Assembly (NCBI GenBank): GCA_963715785.1
Contig: OY970276.1
Span: forward strand, 496,001 to 560,000
DNA: 64,000 nt
Direction: 5' to 3'
Origin: LD21 sp963715785
GTDB taxonomy: Bacteria > Bacteroidota > Bacteroidia > Bacteroidales > VadinHA17
In this document: one piece after another, positions 53,367 to 61,992 of the stretch
How positions within the stretch are numbered: position 1 is the first letter of the stretch
Layout of the letters: every line of letters begins with the position of its first letter
Made by a program: the position numbers and the translations under genes
The notes under the pieces: generated by a model
Told to the model about the DNA's origin: nothing
What the model saw: only the letters and a program-made list of their open reading frames with translations
Database searches by the model: none

Positions 53367-53672
53367 ATGAAGACAATTATTACAGAACTCGTAAGTTTTA
53401 AGGTACTGGAGGCAACAACTGATGAACAGCTGATAACAAAAGCCGATATCTTAAATGATTTCCAGAAAAAGCAGGATGGTTTCATTGATGGTGAACTGGT
53501 GAAAGATGTAAAGGAAAATGCGTGGTTTTTTATTTACCACTATGAAAGTATGGAAAAGGTAAAAACAATTGGTGAAAAAATGCGCAACAGCAAAGTGTTT
53601 GATGAGTTTACTCCTCTCACTGTACCGGGCAGCTTAAGTGTTACTTTCTATCAGCAATTGAGGACGTGGTAG
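53367..53672 (+). CDS. Small dimeric alpha/beta-barrel-like (ABM/EthD-type) protein
   Basis: 101 residues. The pattern ITELVSFKVLEATTDEQLI, QKKQDGFIDGELVKDV and AWFFIYHYESMEKVKTIGEKM suggests a ferredoxin-like alpha+beta fold of the ABM or EthD type. No catalytic residue can be named. It directly follows an AraC regulator gene and may be controlled by it. Confidence 0.65.
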   Translation: MKTIITELVSFKVLEATTDEQLITKADILNDFQKKQDGFIDGELVKDVKENAWFFIYHYESMEKVKTIGEKMRNSKVFDEFTPLTVPGSLSVTFYQQLRTW

Positions 53673-53751
53673 TTAACTTGCTTCACCACTCATAAAAGGA
53701 TTATTTACCTGATCTTATTTAAGAACAAAAAACATCAAAGGAGGATATCCA

Positions 53752-54552
53752 ATGAAAATAAAATCACTTAAACTGGTTTGTTTTTCACCCACAGGTACAA
53801 CCAGAGCAATAGTTCAGGGCATTGCCCGTGGGATAAATCAGGGCACTGGGGAACTGACAGACATTACCACACCCGATGCCCGGAAAACACAAATACAAGC
53901 ATCAGAAGAAGAATTACTCATCATAGGCGTGCCTGTATATATGGGCAGGGTGCCTGCACTGATAACAGAATGGCTCCATACGATTAAGGCCCGGAATACT
54001 CCTGCGGTATGCGTTGTTGTCTATGGAAATCGTGCTTATGACGATGCCCTCCTCGAGCTTAAGGATATCCTGACAAAATGCGGATGTGTACCTGTAGCCG
54101 GAGCAGCATATATTGGAGAACACTCCTTTTCCAGCTCTGAAATACCCACAGCTGAAGGACGTCCCGATAAAAGCGATTTACGCCAGGCAGAGTCATTTGG
54201 ACAAAAAATACAGGAAAAACTCAATGCTATTACATCTGTCAGCCAGGACACTGATTTAAGCTTTCCCGGCTTCCATCCTTACCGATGGGATGGTAAGCTC
54301 TGGGATGTTGATTTTATTGCGGTAGGTGATGGGTGTATCCAGTGTGGAATATGTGCAGAGGGTTGCCCTGCCGGTGCCATTGATTCAGAAAATAGCAGGA
54401 TGATTGATAAAGAAAAATGCATCACATGCTGTGCATGCATCAAAAACTGCCCTCAGAAAGCCAGAACGATGAAACCAGGTCTGGTCAAAGACGCTGCGAT
54501 ACGACTGAATAACCTCTATAAAGAGAGAAAGGAGCCTGTGTTCTTTTTCTAG
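53752..54552 (+). CDS. EFR1-type flavodoxin-ferredoxin protein
   Basis: 266 residues. An N-terminal flavodoxin-like domain (SPTGTTRAIVQ, about 11-21, FMN phosphate loop) is followed by two 4Fe-4S clusters in CIQCGICAEGCP (about 197-208) and CITCCACIKNCP (about 223-234). Both cysteine sets are complete. It probably moves electrons in the cytoplasm. A strong ribosome-binding site AAAGGAGG lies 11 bases before the ATG. Confidence 0.9.
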   Translation: MKIKSLKLVCFSPTGTTRAIVQGIARGINQGTGELTDITTPDARKTQIQASEEELLIIGVPVYMGRVPALITEWLHTIKARNTPAVCVVVYGNRAYDDALLELKDILTKCGCVPVAGAAYIGEHSFSSSEIPTAEGRPDKSDLRQAESFGQKIQEKLNAITSVSQDTDLSFPGFHPYRWDGKLWDVDFIAVGDGCIQCGICAEGCPAGAIDSENSRMIDKEKCITCCACIKNCPQKARTMKPGLVKDAAIRLNNLYKERKEPVFFF

Positions 54553-54583
54553 GCAGCAGTGAATAACTTGATGGCTTTAATCC

Positions 54584-54623
54584 AAAAAACGCAAATCAAC
54601 GCCAGTTGACTTTGCGTTTTTTT
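54584..54623. terminator. Bidirectional rho-independent terminator
   Basis: AAAAAACGCAAA and TCAAC pair with GTTGA and TTTGCGTTTTTTT around a GCCA loop, with one bulged base. The A run and T run make it work in either direction. It separates the flavodoxin-ferredoxin gene from the phosphotransferase operon. Confidence 0.85.
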
Positions 54624-54725
54624 ATTATTTATTTAAAACCGGTCTTACATTTTTTGCTAATTTGTGGGAGTTATTTTTTGACCGCTCCTGACAAAAATCT
54701 GTAACAATAATACCGTAGCTGTAAA

Positions 54726-55133
54726 ATGCGAAAATACTTAATTGCAGCCCATGGATCGCTGGCATCCGGAATGCAATCATCGCTTGATATGATCATGGGT
54801 AAAATGGAAAATGTCTTTTTTATACAGGCATACACAGGTGAAAATAAATCAATTGAAAAGGATATTGATACCGTTCTGGAAAAACTGGGACCGAAGGATG
54901 AACTGATAGTTTTTACCGATCTTATGGGAGGCAGTGTGACTAACCAGATGCTGCAGTATGCTCTTAAAGAAAATGTTTTTATTGTTGCCGGATTCAACCT
55001 TCCGCTTTTACTGGATATCTTGCTTGCCGATCCTGAAACTCCTGTTATTCAGCTTATTGAAAATGGGATAAATAATGCAAGAAACCAGATTGTATTTGTG
55101 AACAAACTGATTAATTCAAATAAAGAGAAATAA
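54726..55133 (+). CDS. PTS mannose-family EIIA component
   Basis: 135 residues. The phosphorylated His9 is in IAAHGSLASGM, and FTDLMGGSVTNQML (about 61-74) is the conserved second motif. It accepts phosphate from HPr and passes it to EIIB. First gene of the phosphotransferase operon, only one base before EIIB. Confidence 0.93.
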   Translation: MRKYLIAAHGSLASGMQSSLDMIMGKMENVFFIQAYTGENKSIEKDIDTVLEKLGPKDELIVFTDLMGGSVTNQMLQYALKENVFIVAGFNLPLLLDILLADPETPVIQLIENGINNARNQIVFVNKLINSNKEK

Positions 55134-55134
55134 T

Positions 55135-55605
55135 ATGATCAAGCTGGCCCGGATCGACGATAGGTTAGTGCACGGACAGGTGGCATTTACCTGGGTTGCA
55201 TCGTTAAGTATTGATTGTCTGGTTGTTGCCAACGACAAGGTAGCGAAGGATGATTTTCAGAAAATGGCTATGGGACTGGCTAAGCCTCCGTCTGCGAGAC
55301 TTCTGATTCTTTCTGTCGCTGACGCAATTGCCTATCTGAATGACAACAAAAGCAAAAATGCAAAGATACTCCTGCTGGTTAATTGTATTTCTGACGCTTA
55401 CAGATTGTCAGAGGGAGTTTCAGAAATAAAATCAATAAACTTTGGAGGAATAAGGACAAAAGAGGGAGCCAGGCTCATTTCGAAGGCAGTTGCTGTCTCT
55501 GATGATGATATTAAAATTATTAATCTTATGCTGGACAAGGGACTTGAGCTTGAGGTAAGACAAGTGCCTACAGATAAGAAACAGCTTGTACAGAATTTAA
55601 TTTAA
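55135..55605 (+). CDS. PTS mannose-family EIIB component
   Basis: 156 residues. The phosphoryl-carrying His13 lies in IDDRLVHGQVAFTW, the signature of the mannose-sorbose family. INFGGIRTKEGA (about 101-112) is also typical. It transfers phosphate to the incoming sugar. The next gene starts 17 bases later with AAGGAGG before it. Confidence 0.93.
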   Translation: MIKLARIDDRLVHGQVAFTWVASLSIDCLVVANDKVAKDDFQKMAMGLAKPPSARLLILSVADAIAYLNDNKSKNAKILLLVNCISDAYRLSEGVSEIKSINFGGIRTKEGARLISKAVAVSDDDIKIINLMLDKGLELEVRQVPTDKKQLVQNLI

Positions 55606-55621
55606 TAAGGAGGATACTATT

Positions 55622-57205
55622 GTGCTGGAATCATATTTACTAATCACGCTGATTGTAATGTTTGGCCATATGGAAGATTTTCTGGGTGCGTCATTACTCA
55701 GCAGGCCATTGGTATTAGCACCGCTTGTCGGACTCGTTCTTGGAGATCTGAAGCAGGGAGTGATCATCGGGGCAACACTCGAATTAATTTTTATGGGAAA
55801 CATAAAGGTTGGCGCAGCAATTCCGCCGGACGTCATTTCAGGGGGAGTTCTGGGCACAGCTTTCGCAATCATCTCGGGAAAGGGCGCTGCCATTGCGCTT
55901 GCAATAGCAATCCCGGTTTCAATACTGGCGGAGATGGTCATAAGCGGGCTTTTTGTTATGCGATCTATGTTTAATGCAAAGTTTAACAAGTATGCCGCCG
56001 ATGCTGATTATAAAAAAATCGAACGGCTGCATATCGCATCAGGATTGCTTAAGCCCCTGCTCATGGGTCTCATCTGCTTCCTAGCATTGCAGTTGGGAGC
56101 AGAAGCAATGAAGTCTTTCCTTGGCAAGATCCCTTTATGGGTGCAGTCGGGTCTTCAGGTCGCTGGCAATATGCTGCCAGCTGTAGGTTTTGCATTATTA
56201 ATGAATCTTATGTTCAACCGGAAAGTTGCGGCATACTTTTTTCTCGGCTTCATTCTTGCAAGCTATCTGAAGCTTCCAATGATCGCTATCGGCGGCCTTG
56301 GGGTAATTATAGCCCTCATTATCACTTCGATAACCCATAATGATGATAAAATTGAAGAGAGCAGCAGTGAAATTCCTGAAGAAGAGCCGGAAAACAAACC
56401 CAAATCCCTGGTCTCAAAAAGAGTTCTTCGTAATGTATTTTTCCGCTCACTGGCACTTGAAGCAAACTTCAATTTCGAAACCTGGCAGAATACCGGTTTT
56501 GCATTTTCAATAATTCCCGCACTGAAAAAACTATGTACAAGCAGGGAATCGATGGCCAGCGCGCTTAACAGACATCTGCAGTTTTTTAATACCACTGCTC
56601 ACGGATCAACGCTGATATTAGGCATTACTGCCGCGATGGAAGAACAAAACAGCAGACAGGCTGATTTTGATGAAGAATCGATAAATGCCGTAAAGCTCGG
56701 ATTAATGGGACCTCTGGCAGGTGTTTTCGATTCATTTTTCTGGGGTACCTTAAAGGTCATTGCAGCAGGTGTTGGCATTTCTCTGGCGCTGAATGGCAAT
56801 ATATTGGGACCTATCCTTTTTTTGCTGATTTTTAATATTCCTCACATCCTTCTCAGGTATAATCTCACTTTCATAGGGTTTAATGCCGGGAACAAATTTC
56901 TTCAGAACCTGGCCAGGAGCAATATTATGGATAAACTCACCAACGGTGCGTCGATACTTGGATTGATGGTAATCGGTGCCATGCCGGCAATGCTGATGTC
57001 AATCAAGACCCCCCTGAATATAGGAACTTCAGATTCTCAGGTCTCTGTTCAGAGTATCCTTGACCAGTTGGTACCTGATATGCTTCCCCTGGCCCTTACA
57101 CTTCTGGTTTTCTACCTGGTGAGAAAAAACTTTAAGACCACCTGGCTCCTGCTTGGTATCCTGTTGCTGGGTTTTATCGGCAGCATTGTCCACGTTTTTA
57201 TTTAA
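55622..57205 (+). CDS. Fused PTS EIIC-EIID permease of the mannose family
   Basis: 527 residues from GTG 55622. Residues about 1-240 form EIIC (GASLLSRPLVLAPLVGLVLG, GATLELIFMG, GGVLGTAFA). After a charged linker (about 242-262) residues about 265-527 form EIID (FFRSLALEANFNFETWQNTG, LNRHLQFFNTTAHGSTLILG). In most bacteria these are two proteins. Together they make the membrane channel. No frameshift was seen at the junction; the linker EIPEEEPENKPKS joins them in frame. Confidence 0.92.
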   Translation: MLESYLLITLIVMFGHMEDFLGASLLSRPLVLAPLVGLVLGDLKQGVIIGATLELIFMGNIKVGAAIPPDVISGGVLGTAFAIISGKGAAIALAIAIPVSILAEMVISGLFVMRSMFNAKFNKYAADADYKKIERLHIASGLLKPLLMGLICFLALQLGAEAMKSFLGKIPLWVQSGLQVAGNMLPAVGFALLMNLMFNRKVAAYFFLGFILASYLKLPMIAIGGLGVIIALIITSITHNDDKIEESSSEIPEEEPENKPKSLVSKRVLRNVFFRSLALEANFNFETWQNTGFAFSIIPALKKLCTSRESMASALNRHLQFFNTTAHGSTLILGITAAMEEQNSRQADFDEESINAVKLGLMGPLAGVFDSFFWGTLKVIAAGVGISLALNGNILGPILFLLIFNIPHILLRYNLTFIGFNAGNKFLQNLARSNIMDKLTNGASILGLMVIGAMPAMLMSIKTPLNIGTSDSQVSVQSILDQLVPDMLPLALTLLVFYLVRKNFKTTWLLLGILLLGFIGSIVHVFI

Positions 57206-57223
57206 AAGATCAATAAAGTCTCT

Positions 57224-58936
57224 ATGAAAGGAGTTGGCGTTTCACCTGGTATTTCAATCGGCAGGGCTTATAGGATCGATCGTTCCGAAGCATTTATCAC
57301 AGGTATAACCCTTCAGAATGATGATGAGAGGAATCAGGAAATTGTTAAGTTTGAAAATGCTGTTCAGAATGCCGTTAAGGAAATTGAAGCAATACGGCAA
57401 AAGAATGGCCTTACACTTACAGCTGGAGAGATTGAGCTACTCGACAGCCAGATTGAATTTCTCACTGACCCTCAGATTAAAAGCGATGTTCTTAAAAAGA
57501 TCACCTCAGAAAATAAAACTTCCAATGATGCCGTGATTGAGGTTATTTATGATGCTGTTCAGCTGTTCATCAATATGGATGATGAATATTTCCGGGCACG
57601 TGCCTCTGATATCCGCGATACAGGCAGCAGCATTCTTAAGTACCTGAATAATTCCAATCAAAAGTCACCCGGCAATTATTCAGATAATACAATAATAATT
57701 GCCGAAGATATTTCACCTTCAGACACAATCTCTCTCGATACCTCAAAGATCGCCGGGTTTGCTACTCAGCTGGGCGGCATAAATTCACATACTGCAATCA
57801 TTGCCAGAGCAAAAGGAATACCTGCAGTTGTGGGATGCGGAAAAGAGCTGCTGAATATTGAAAATAACGATATCATAATACTCGATGGCTCGGAGGGCGA
57901 AATAATTATCAGGCCGGAATCAGGATTAATTGAAGAATACAAAATCAGGCAGCAGAAAATTGTCCGGGAACAGTCGCTGCTTAAATCCCTGAAAAATCTG
58001 CCGGCTAAGACTACTGACGGTCATACAGTTAAGCTGTATGGCAATATTTCAGACGACAGCGATCTGGAAAAGGTGTCTGAAGCGGGAGGTGAAGGAGTCG
58101 GACTTTTCCGTACCGAGCTTATGTTTCTCGGAAGGAATTCCTTTCCTACGGAGGAAGAACAATTTCAGTTCTACAGACGTGTTGCAATTAAGTCGAAAAA
58201 TAAACCCGTCATAGTAAGGACACTCGATATCGGAGGCGATAAGCAGGCGGCATATTTTGGTATACCTCATGAAAACAATCCTGCTCTGGGTTATCGTGCA
58301 ATCCGCATCAGCCTTGCCAGAAAGGAAATGTTCTTTACGCAGCTCAGGGCTATCATGAGGGCAGGCAAATATGGTAATCTGAAGATAATGTTCCCCATGA
58401 TCTCCTCAATGGATGAAGTCAGGCGCGCCAAAGAATGCGTGGACAAGGTAAAGCATGATATGTCTTCAACAGGTATTGAATTCGACAATGATATTGAGAC
58501 GGGCATCATGATCGAAATACCCAGCGCGGCTCTGATGGCTGATACTCTGGCAAAGGAAGTCGATTTTTTCAGCATCGGCACAAACGACTTATGCCAGTAT
58601 ACGCTGGCTGTTGACCGTATGAACAACATGGTGTCCGACCTGTACAATTATTTCAATCCGGGTCTCCTGCGCCTTATTCAGAACGTAATTGTGCAAGCTC
58701 ATAAACAGAATAAACCCGTAGGAATGTGCGGAGAAATGGCTTCAGATCCACTGGCAGCTCTATTATTATTAGGCATGGGTCTTGACGAGTTTTCAATGGG
58801 TTCCGCTTCAATCCCCAATATTAAAAATATTATAATCCGGAACAGCATGCAGAAGGCAAGAGAAATTTGCAGAGAGGTTATGGAAATGGACAATGAGGTT
58901 AGTATTAAAAATTATTTACAGGAGGTAACGATATGA
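57224..58936 (+). CDS. ptsI: PTS Enzyme I (phosphoenolpyruvate-protein phosphotransferase)
   Basis: 570 residues, standard length. The phosphorylated His189 is in GGINSHTAIIARAKGIPAVVG. The C-terminal PEP-binding barrel has GVGLFRTELMFL, RTLDIGGDK and KPVGMCGEMASDP with the catalytic Cys. It takes phosphate from PEP and gives it to HPr. It overlaps the HPr gene by four bases. Confidence 0.96.
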   Translation: MKGVGVSPGISIGRAYRIDRSEAFITGITLQNDDERNQEIVKFENAVQNAVKEIEAIRQKNGLTLTAGEIELLDSQIEFLTDPQIKSDVLKKITSENKTSNDAVIEVIYDAVQLFINMDDEYFRARASDIRDTGSSILKYLNNSNQKSPGNYSDNTIIIAEDISPSDTISLDTSKIAGFATQLGGINSHTAIIARAKGIPAVVGCGKELLNIENNDIIILDGSEGEIIIRPESGLIEEYKIRQQKIVREQSLLKSLKNLPAKTTDGHTVKLYGNISDDSDLEKVSEAGGEGVGLFRTELMFLGRNSFPTEEEQFQFYRRVAIKSKNKPVIVRTLDIGGDKQAAYFGIPHENNPALGYRAIRISLARKEMFFTQLRAIMRAGKYGNLKIMFPMISSMDEVRRAKECVDKVKHDMSSTGIEFDNDIETGIMIEIPSAALMADTLAKEVDFFSIGTNDLCQYTLAVDRMNNMVSDLYNYFNPGLLRLIQNVIVQAHKQNKPVGMCGEMASDPLAALLLLGMGLDEFSMGSASIPNIKNIIIRNSMQKAREICREVMEMDNEVSIKNYLQEVTI

Positions 58937-59199
58937 TCACTAAGGACTACATAATTCTTGACCCGCTAGGCATGCATGCCCGCCCGGCTTCTGCCTTGAT
59001 TAAGCTTGCCCGGAAATACAAATCGTCATTTAGTCTCCGGAAAGATGATATGCTGGTGCAAATGGGAAGCATGCTCAATATACTGTCAATTTCCGCTAAA
59101 TGCGGTGATACAATTTCCGTTGTTGCTGACGGGGAAGATGAATCAGAAGCAGTTGCAGCACTTGACTGTTTTTTTTATGAAGAGATGAAAAAATTTTAA
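58933..59199 (+). CDS. ptsH: PTS phosphocarrier protein HPr
   Basis: 88 residues. His15 is in LGMHARPAS. The second site, Ser near 47, is in MGSMLNILS, where the usual form is SIMGLMS; Ser is kept, so regulatory phosphorylation is possible, but no HPr kinase is in the window. It carries phosphate from Enzyme I to EIIA. Confidence 0.95.
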   Translation: MITKDYIILDPLGMHARPASALIKLARKYKSSFSLRKDDMLVQMGSMLNILSISAKCGDTISVVADGEDESEAVAALDCFFYEEMKKF

Positions 59200-59200
59200 A

Positions 59201-59944
59201 ATGAAAATCACCATAACCAGGGACGAACAGGAATTTGACACTATAGCTGCCTGGCGCATTATAGCCATGATGCTTGAAAAACCCGATGCAGTAATTGGTC
59301 TGTCAACCGGTCAGACAACTCTTAACATGCACAATATCGTATCAAAGATTTTTGCGCAATTCCCCTTTGATGTATCAGGAATCACGATTTTTAATGTTGA
59401 TGAGCTGACCAATCTTCCACGCGAATATTCAGGAAGTTGTTACACGATGATCCTGAATCAGCTGGTAAGGCCCCTGGGCATCAGGGAAGAGAATTTTATT
59501 ATGCCTCCTACATTGTCGGACGATTTTGAATCTGAGTGCAAAATATTTGAAGAAAAGCTAACTGAACGCGGTGGTGCAGATCTTCAGATACTTGGAATAG
59601 GTGCAAATGGCCACATCGGCATTAACCAGCCCGGAACTCCTTTTGAGAGCGAAACATGGGTGTCGCCGATGGATCCCGACTTTGAAGCCAGAGTACGCCG
59701 TGAAACTAATGTTCCACCTGAAACCATTCTTGGAGGATTAACACGGGGTATAAGAAATATTATGCAGACCCGCAAAATAATTCTCGTAGCAAAAGGAACA
59801 CAGAAAGCCGGAATTATCAAAAAGGCAATCCTTGGACCTGTAACAACTGAGATACCAGCATCTGTTATTCAACTCCATCCAAATTGTGAAGTTCTTCTGG
59901 ATGCTGCTGCTGCCTCAGAAATAACCGGCAGGACAGACAGATAA
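59201..59944 (+). CDS. nagB: Glucosamine-6-phosphate deaminase
   Basis: Converts glucosamine-6-phosphate to fructose-6-phosphate and ammonia. 247 residues. IGLSTGQTTLNMH, NVDELTNLPREYSGSCYTMI in part, and GIGANGHIGINQPG (about 128-141) are the family motifs, with the catalytic Asp and His. It follows HPr with one base between, and shows that the transported sugar is probably an amino sugar. No NagA deacetylase is in the window, so glucosamine fits better than N-acetylglucosamine. Confidence 0.93.
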   Translation: MKITITRDEQEFDTIAAWRIIAMMLEKPDAVIGLSTGQTTLNMHNIVSKIFAQFPFDVSGITIFNVDELTNLPREYSGSCYTMILNQLVRPLGIREENFIMPPTLSDDFESECKIFEEKLTERGGADLQILGIGANGHIGINQPGTPFESETWVSPMDPDFEARVRRETNVPPETILGGLTRGIRNIMQTRKIILVAKGTQKAGIIKKAILGPVTTEIPASVIQLHPNCEVLLDAAAASEITGRTDR

Positions 59945-59995
59945 TTTAATCTGATAAGCTGAGTTTATGTATTTGAAATTATTAATATTAACAAT

Positions 59996-61120
59996 ATGAA
60001 AACAAAACAACTTCTGCTTGCATTAATTCCGATATTCCTTAATGGATATTTCGCAAGCGCCCAGGTAAACCATCCGGAACCCAGGACTCTTGAGATAGGA
60101 TCCAAAGCACCTGATTTCAAGCTTACCGGAGTGGATGACAAGACATATACTCTTGCAGATTTTGCAAAATCAAAAGTCCTGGTTATCGTTTTCAGCTGCA
60201 ACCACTGCCCTACTGCACAGGCATATCAGGAAAGGCTAAACGACATATATAATAAATACACTCCAAAAGGTGTCGCATTGGTGGTAATCTCCTCAAATAG
60301 TTCCAAATCGCTTAATTTATGGGAGCAAGGCTGGTCCGATCTGGGGGATACTTTCGCGGAAATGAAGATACGAGCCAAAGACAAAAATTTCAGGTTCCCG
60401 TATCTTTATGACGGAGATGATCAGAAGACAGCCATTGCATACGGACCTATGGCAACACCTCATGCATATGTATTTGATAATTCACGTAATCTCCGTTATG
60501 TGGGATCTATTGATGAATCAATGGAAAACGGGAAAGGCGAGCTTTTGCATAATGCTATAGATGCAGTTCTGGAAGGAAGAAAAATTGACAAACCCGTAAC
60601 AAAGGTCTTTGGCTGTTCTACAAAGTGGGCATGGAAAATGGAAGGAACTAATAAACTTTACAAAGAATGGTCGGAGCTGCCTGTTACAATTGAGAACATA
60701 GATACCACGGGCATAAAGGAGCTGGTAAGAAACAAGTCAGGCAAATTAAGGCTTATAAATGTCTGGGCTTCATGGTGCGGTCCATGTGTCCAGGAATTTC
60801 CCGATTTCGTGATCCTCGACAGAATATATCGCAGCCGTGAGTTTGAATTCATTTCAATTAATGCTGACAATTTAAACAGGAAAGAAAATGTTTTGAAGCT
60901 TTTACAGAAGAATGAGGCATCGAACAAAAACTATATCTTCAGCAGCGATAATAACACGGCACTGGTTGAAGCGGTGGATCCTGAATGGTCTGGCGCACTG
61001 CCTTACACGCTGCTGGTTGAACAGGGAGGAAAGGTCATTTACCGGAATCAGGGGCCGATCAATATGATCGAAATGAGAAAGCTGATTGCAAATAACAGAT
61101 ATATTGACGGCATAAAATAA
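59996..61120 (+). CDS. Two-domain peroxiredoxin-like/TlpA-like thioredoxin-fold protein
   Basis: 374 residues. Signal peptide (about 1-22), first domain (about 30-195) of AhpC/TSA type with APDFKLTGVDDKTYTL and FSCNHCPTA, in which C-x2-C is present, and a second TlpA/ResA-type domain (about 240-374) with VWASWCGPCVQEF (active-site CGPC). It is probably a periplasmic thiol oxidoreductase. It lies between the phosphotransferase operon and the minus-strand ThuA genes. Confidence 0.88.
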   Translation: MKTKQLLLALIPIFLNGYFASAQVNHPEPRTLEIGSKAPDFKLTGVDDKTYTLADFAKSKVLVIVFSCNHCPTAQAYQERLNDIYNKYTPKGVALVVISSNSSKSLNLWEQGWSDLGDTFAEMKIRAKDKNFRFPYLYDGDDQKTAIAYGPMATPHAYVFDNSRNLRYVGSIDESMENGKGELLHNAIDAVLEGRKIDKPVTKVFGCSTKWAWKMEGTNKLYKEWSELPVTIENIDTTGIKELVRNKSGKLRLINVWASWCGPCVQEFPDFVILDRIYRSREFEFISINADNLNRKENVLKLLQKNEASNKNYIFSSDNNTALVEAVDPEWSGALPYTLLVEQGGKVIYRNQGPINMIEMRKLIANNRYIDGIK

Positions 61121-61181
61121 AAAACAGCCTCTTTGCCTCTCAGCTTACTGTGTATGTTCTTCTTTACTCCGGAACGTATGA

Positions 61182-61958
61182 TCATTTCTTTGCAGCCCAG
61201 AGAATTGCATTGCCAACCATCATTTTAAATTCAACAGAATTCAGGAGTGCCGGACTGTGTCCCATCAGGAAATAAACATTCCTCGCTTTCATCTTTTCAT
61301 TTGTCCAGATAACAGGATGATCACCCATCTTAATGTCTGAATCGGGCTTATATGATGATTCGTCAACTGTTGCAAGTACATGAACACTCGGCCGCGGGTC
61401 TTTATCAAACGTATACCACTCGTCACCGGGAATTACAAAGCTGTGAGGTACTCCTTTCATTACAGGATGATCCTTGTCCTCAATATTCACTGTTCCTGCA
61501 GCTGTCGCAGCTATGTAGTCTTTAAACCTGATCCCTCCCATGAATTTTGAAAACCAGTCCCACATCGGGAAGCCATCGAATTCACCAAGCAATGTGGCAT
61601 GATGAAATCCGACCCAACCGCCGCGTCCCTGTTCGATGTATTTTACGAAAGCTGCCATAGCAGTGTCACCCCAGTTATAAGGCGCGTAATTCAACTGTAT
61701 TATTACCTGATATTTTGATAACAGCGAATCGTTAATCTGATTGGCATGATTAATGACAGTGAATTCAAAGTTCTTTTCTTTAGAATATTTATTCAGCCAG
61801 CCGAGGGCAGCTGCAACAAAATCCTCATGCTGCCCGCCACGCTCTGCAAGAACTAGTGCTCTAAACTCAGGTGAACCTGCATAACTGTTTGTAGAACATA
61901 TTAGAACAATAGCGATCAAAACTGATATTATGAGTGATCTCCTGCCTGAATTTTTCAT
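61182..61958 (-). CDS. Secreted ThuA-domain protein
   Basis: 258 residues. Signal peptide (about 1-27), then a ThuA (class I glutamine-amidotransferase-like) domain: RALVLAERGGQHEDFVAAAL, GGWVGFHHATLLGEFDGF (in part) and GDEWYTFDKDPRPSVHVLATVDESS. ThuA proteins are linked to trehalose or other sugar use, often as extracellular sugar-modifying partners of glycoside hydrolases. It is 34 bases downstream of a ThuA-GH9 fusion, so the two are probably in one transcript. Confidence 0.88.
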   Translation of the reverse strand: MKNSGRRSLIISVLIAIVLICSTNSYAGSPEFRALVLAERGGQHEDFVAAALGWLNKYSKEKNFEFTVINHANQINDSLLSKYQVIIQLNYAPYNWGDTAMAAFVKYIEQGRGGWVGFHHATLLGEFDGFPMWDWFSKFMGGIRFKDYIAATAAGTVNIEDKDHPVMKGVPHSFVIPGDEWYTFDKDPRPSVHVLATVDESSYKPDSDIKMGDHPVIWTNEKMKARNVYFLMGHSPALLNSVEFKMMVGNAILWAAKK

Positions 61959-61992
61959 GTTAAAATATTGATTGTCTCTGAAAAGATTTAAC

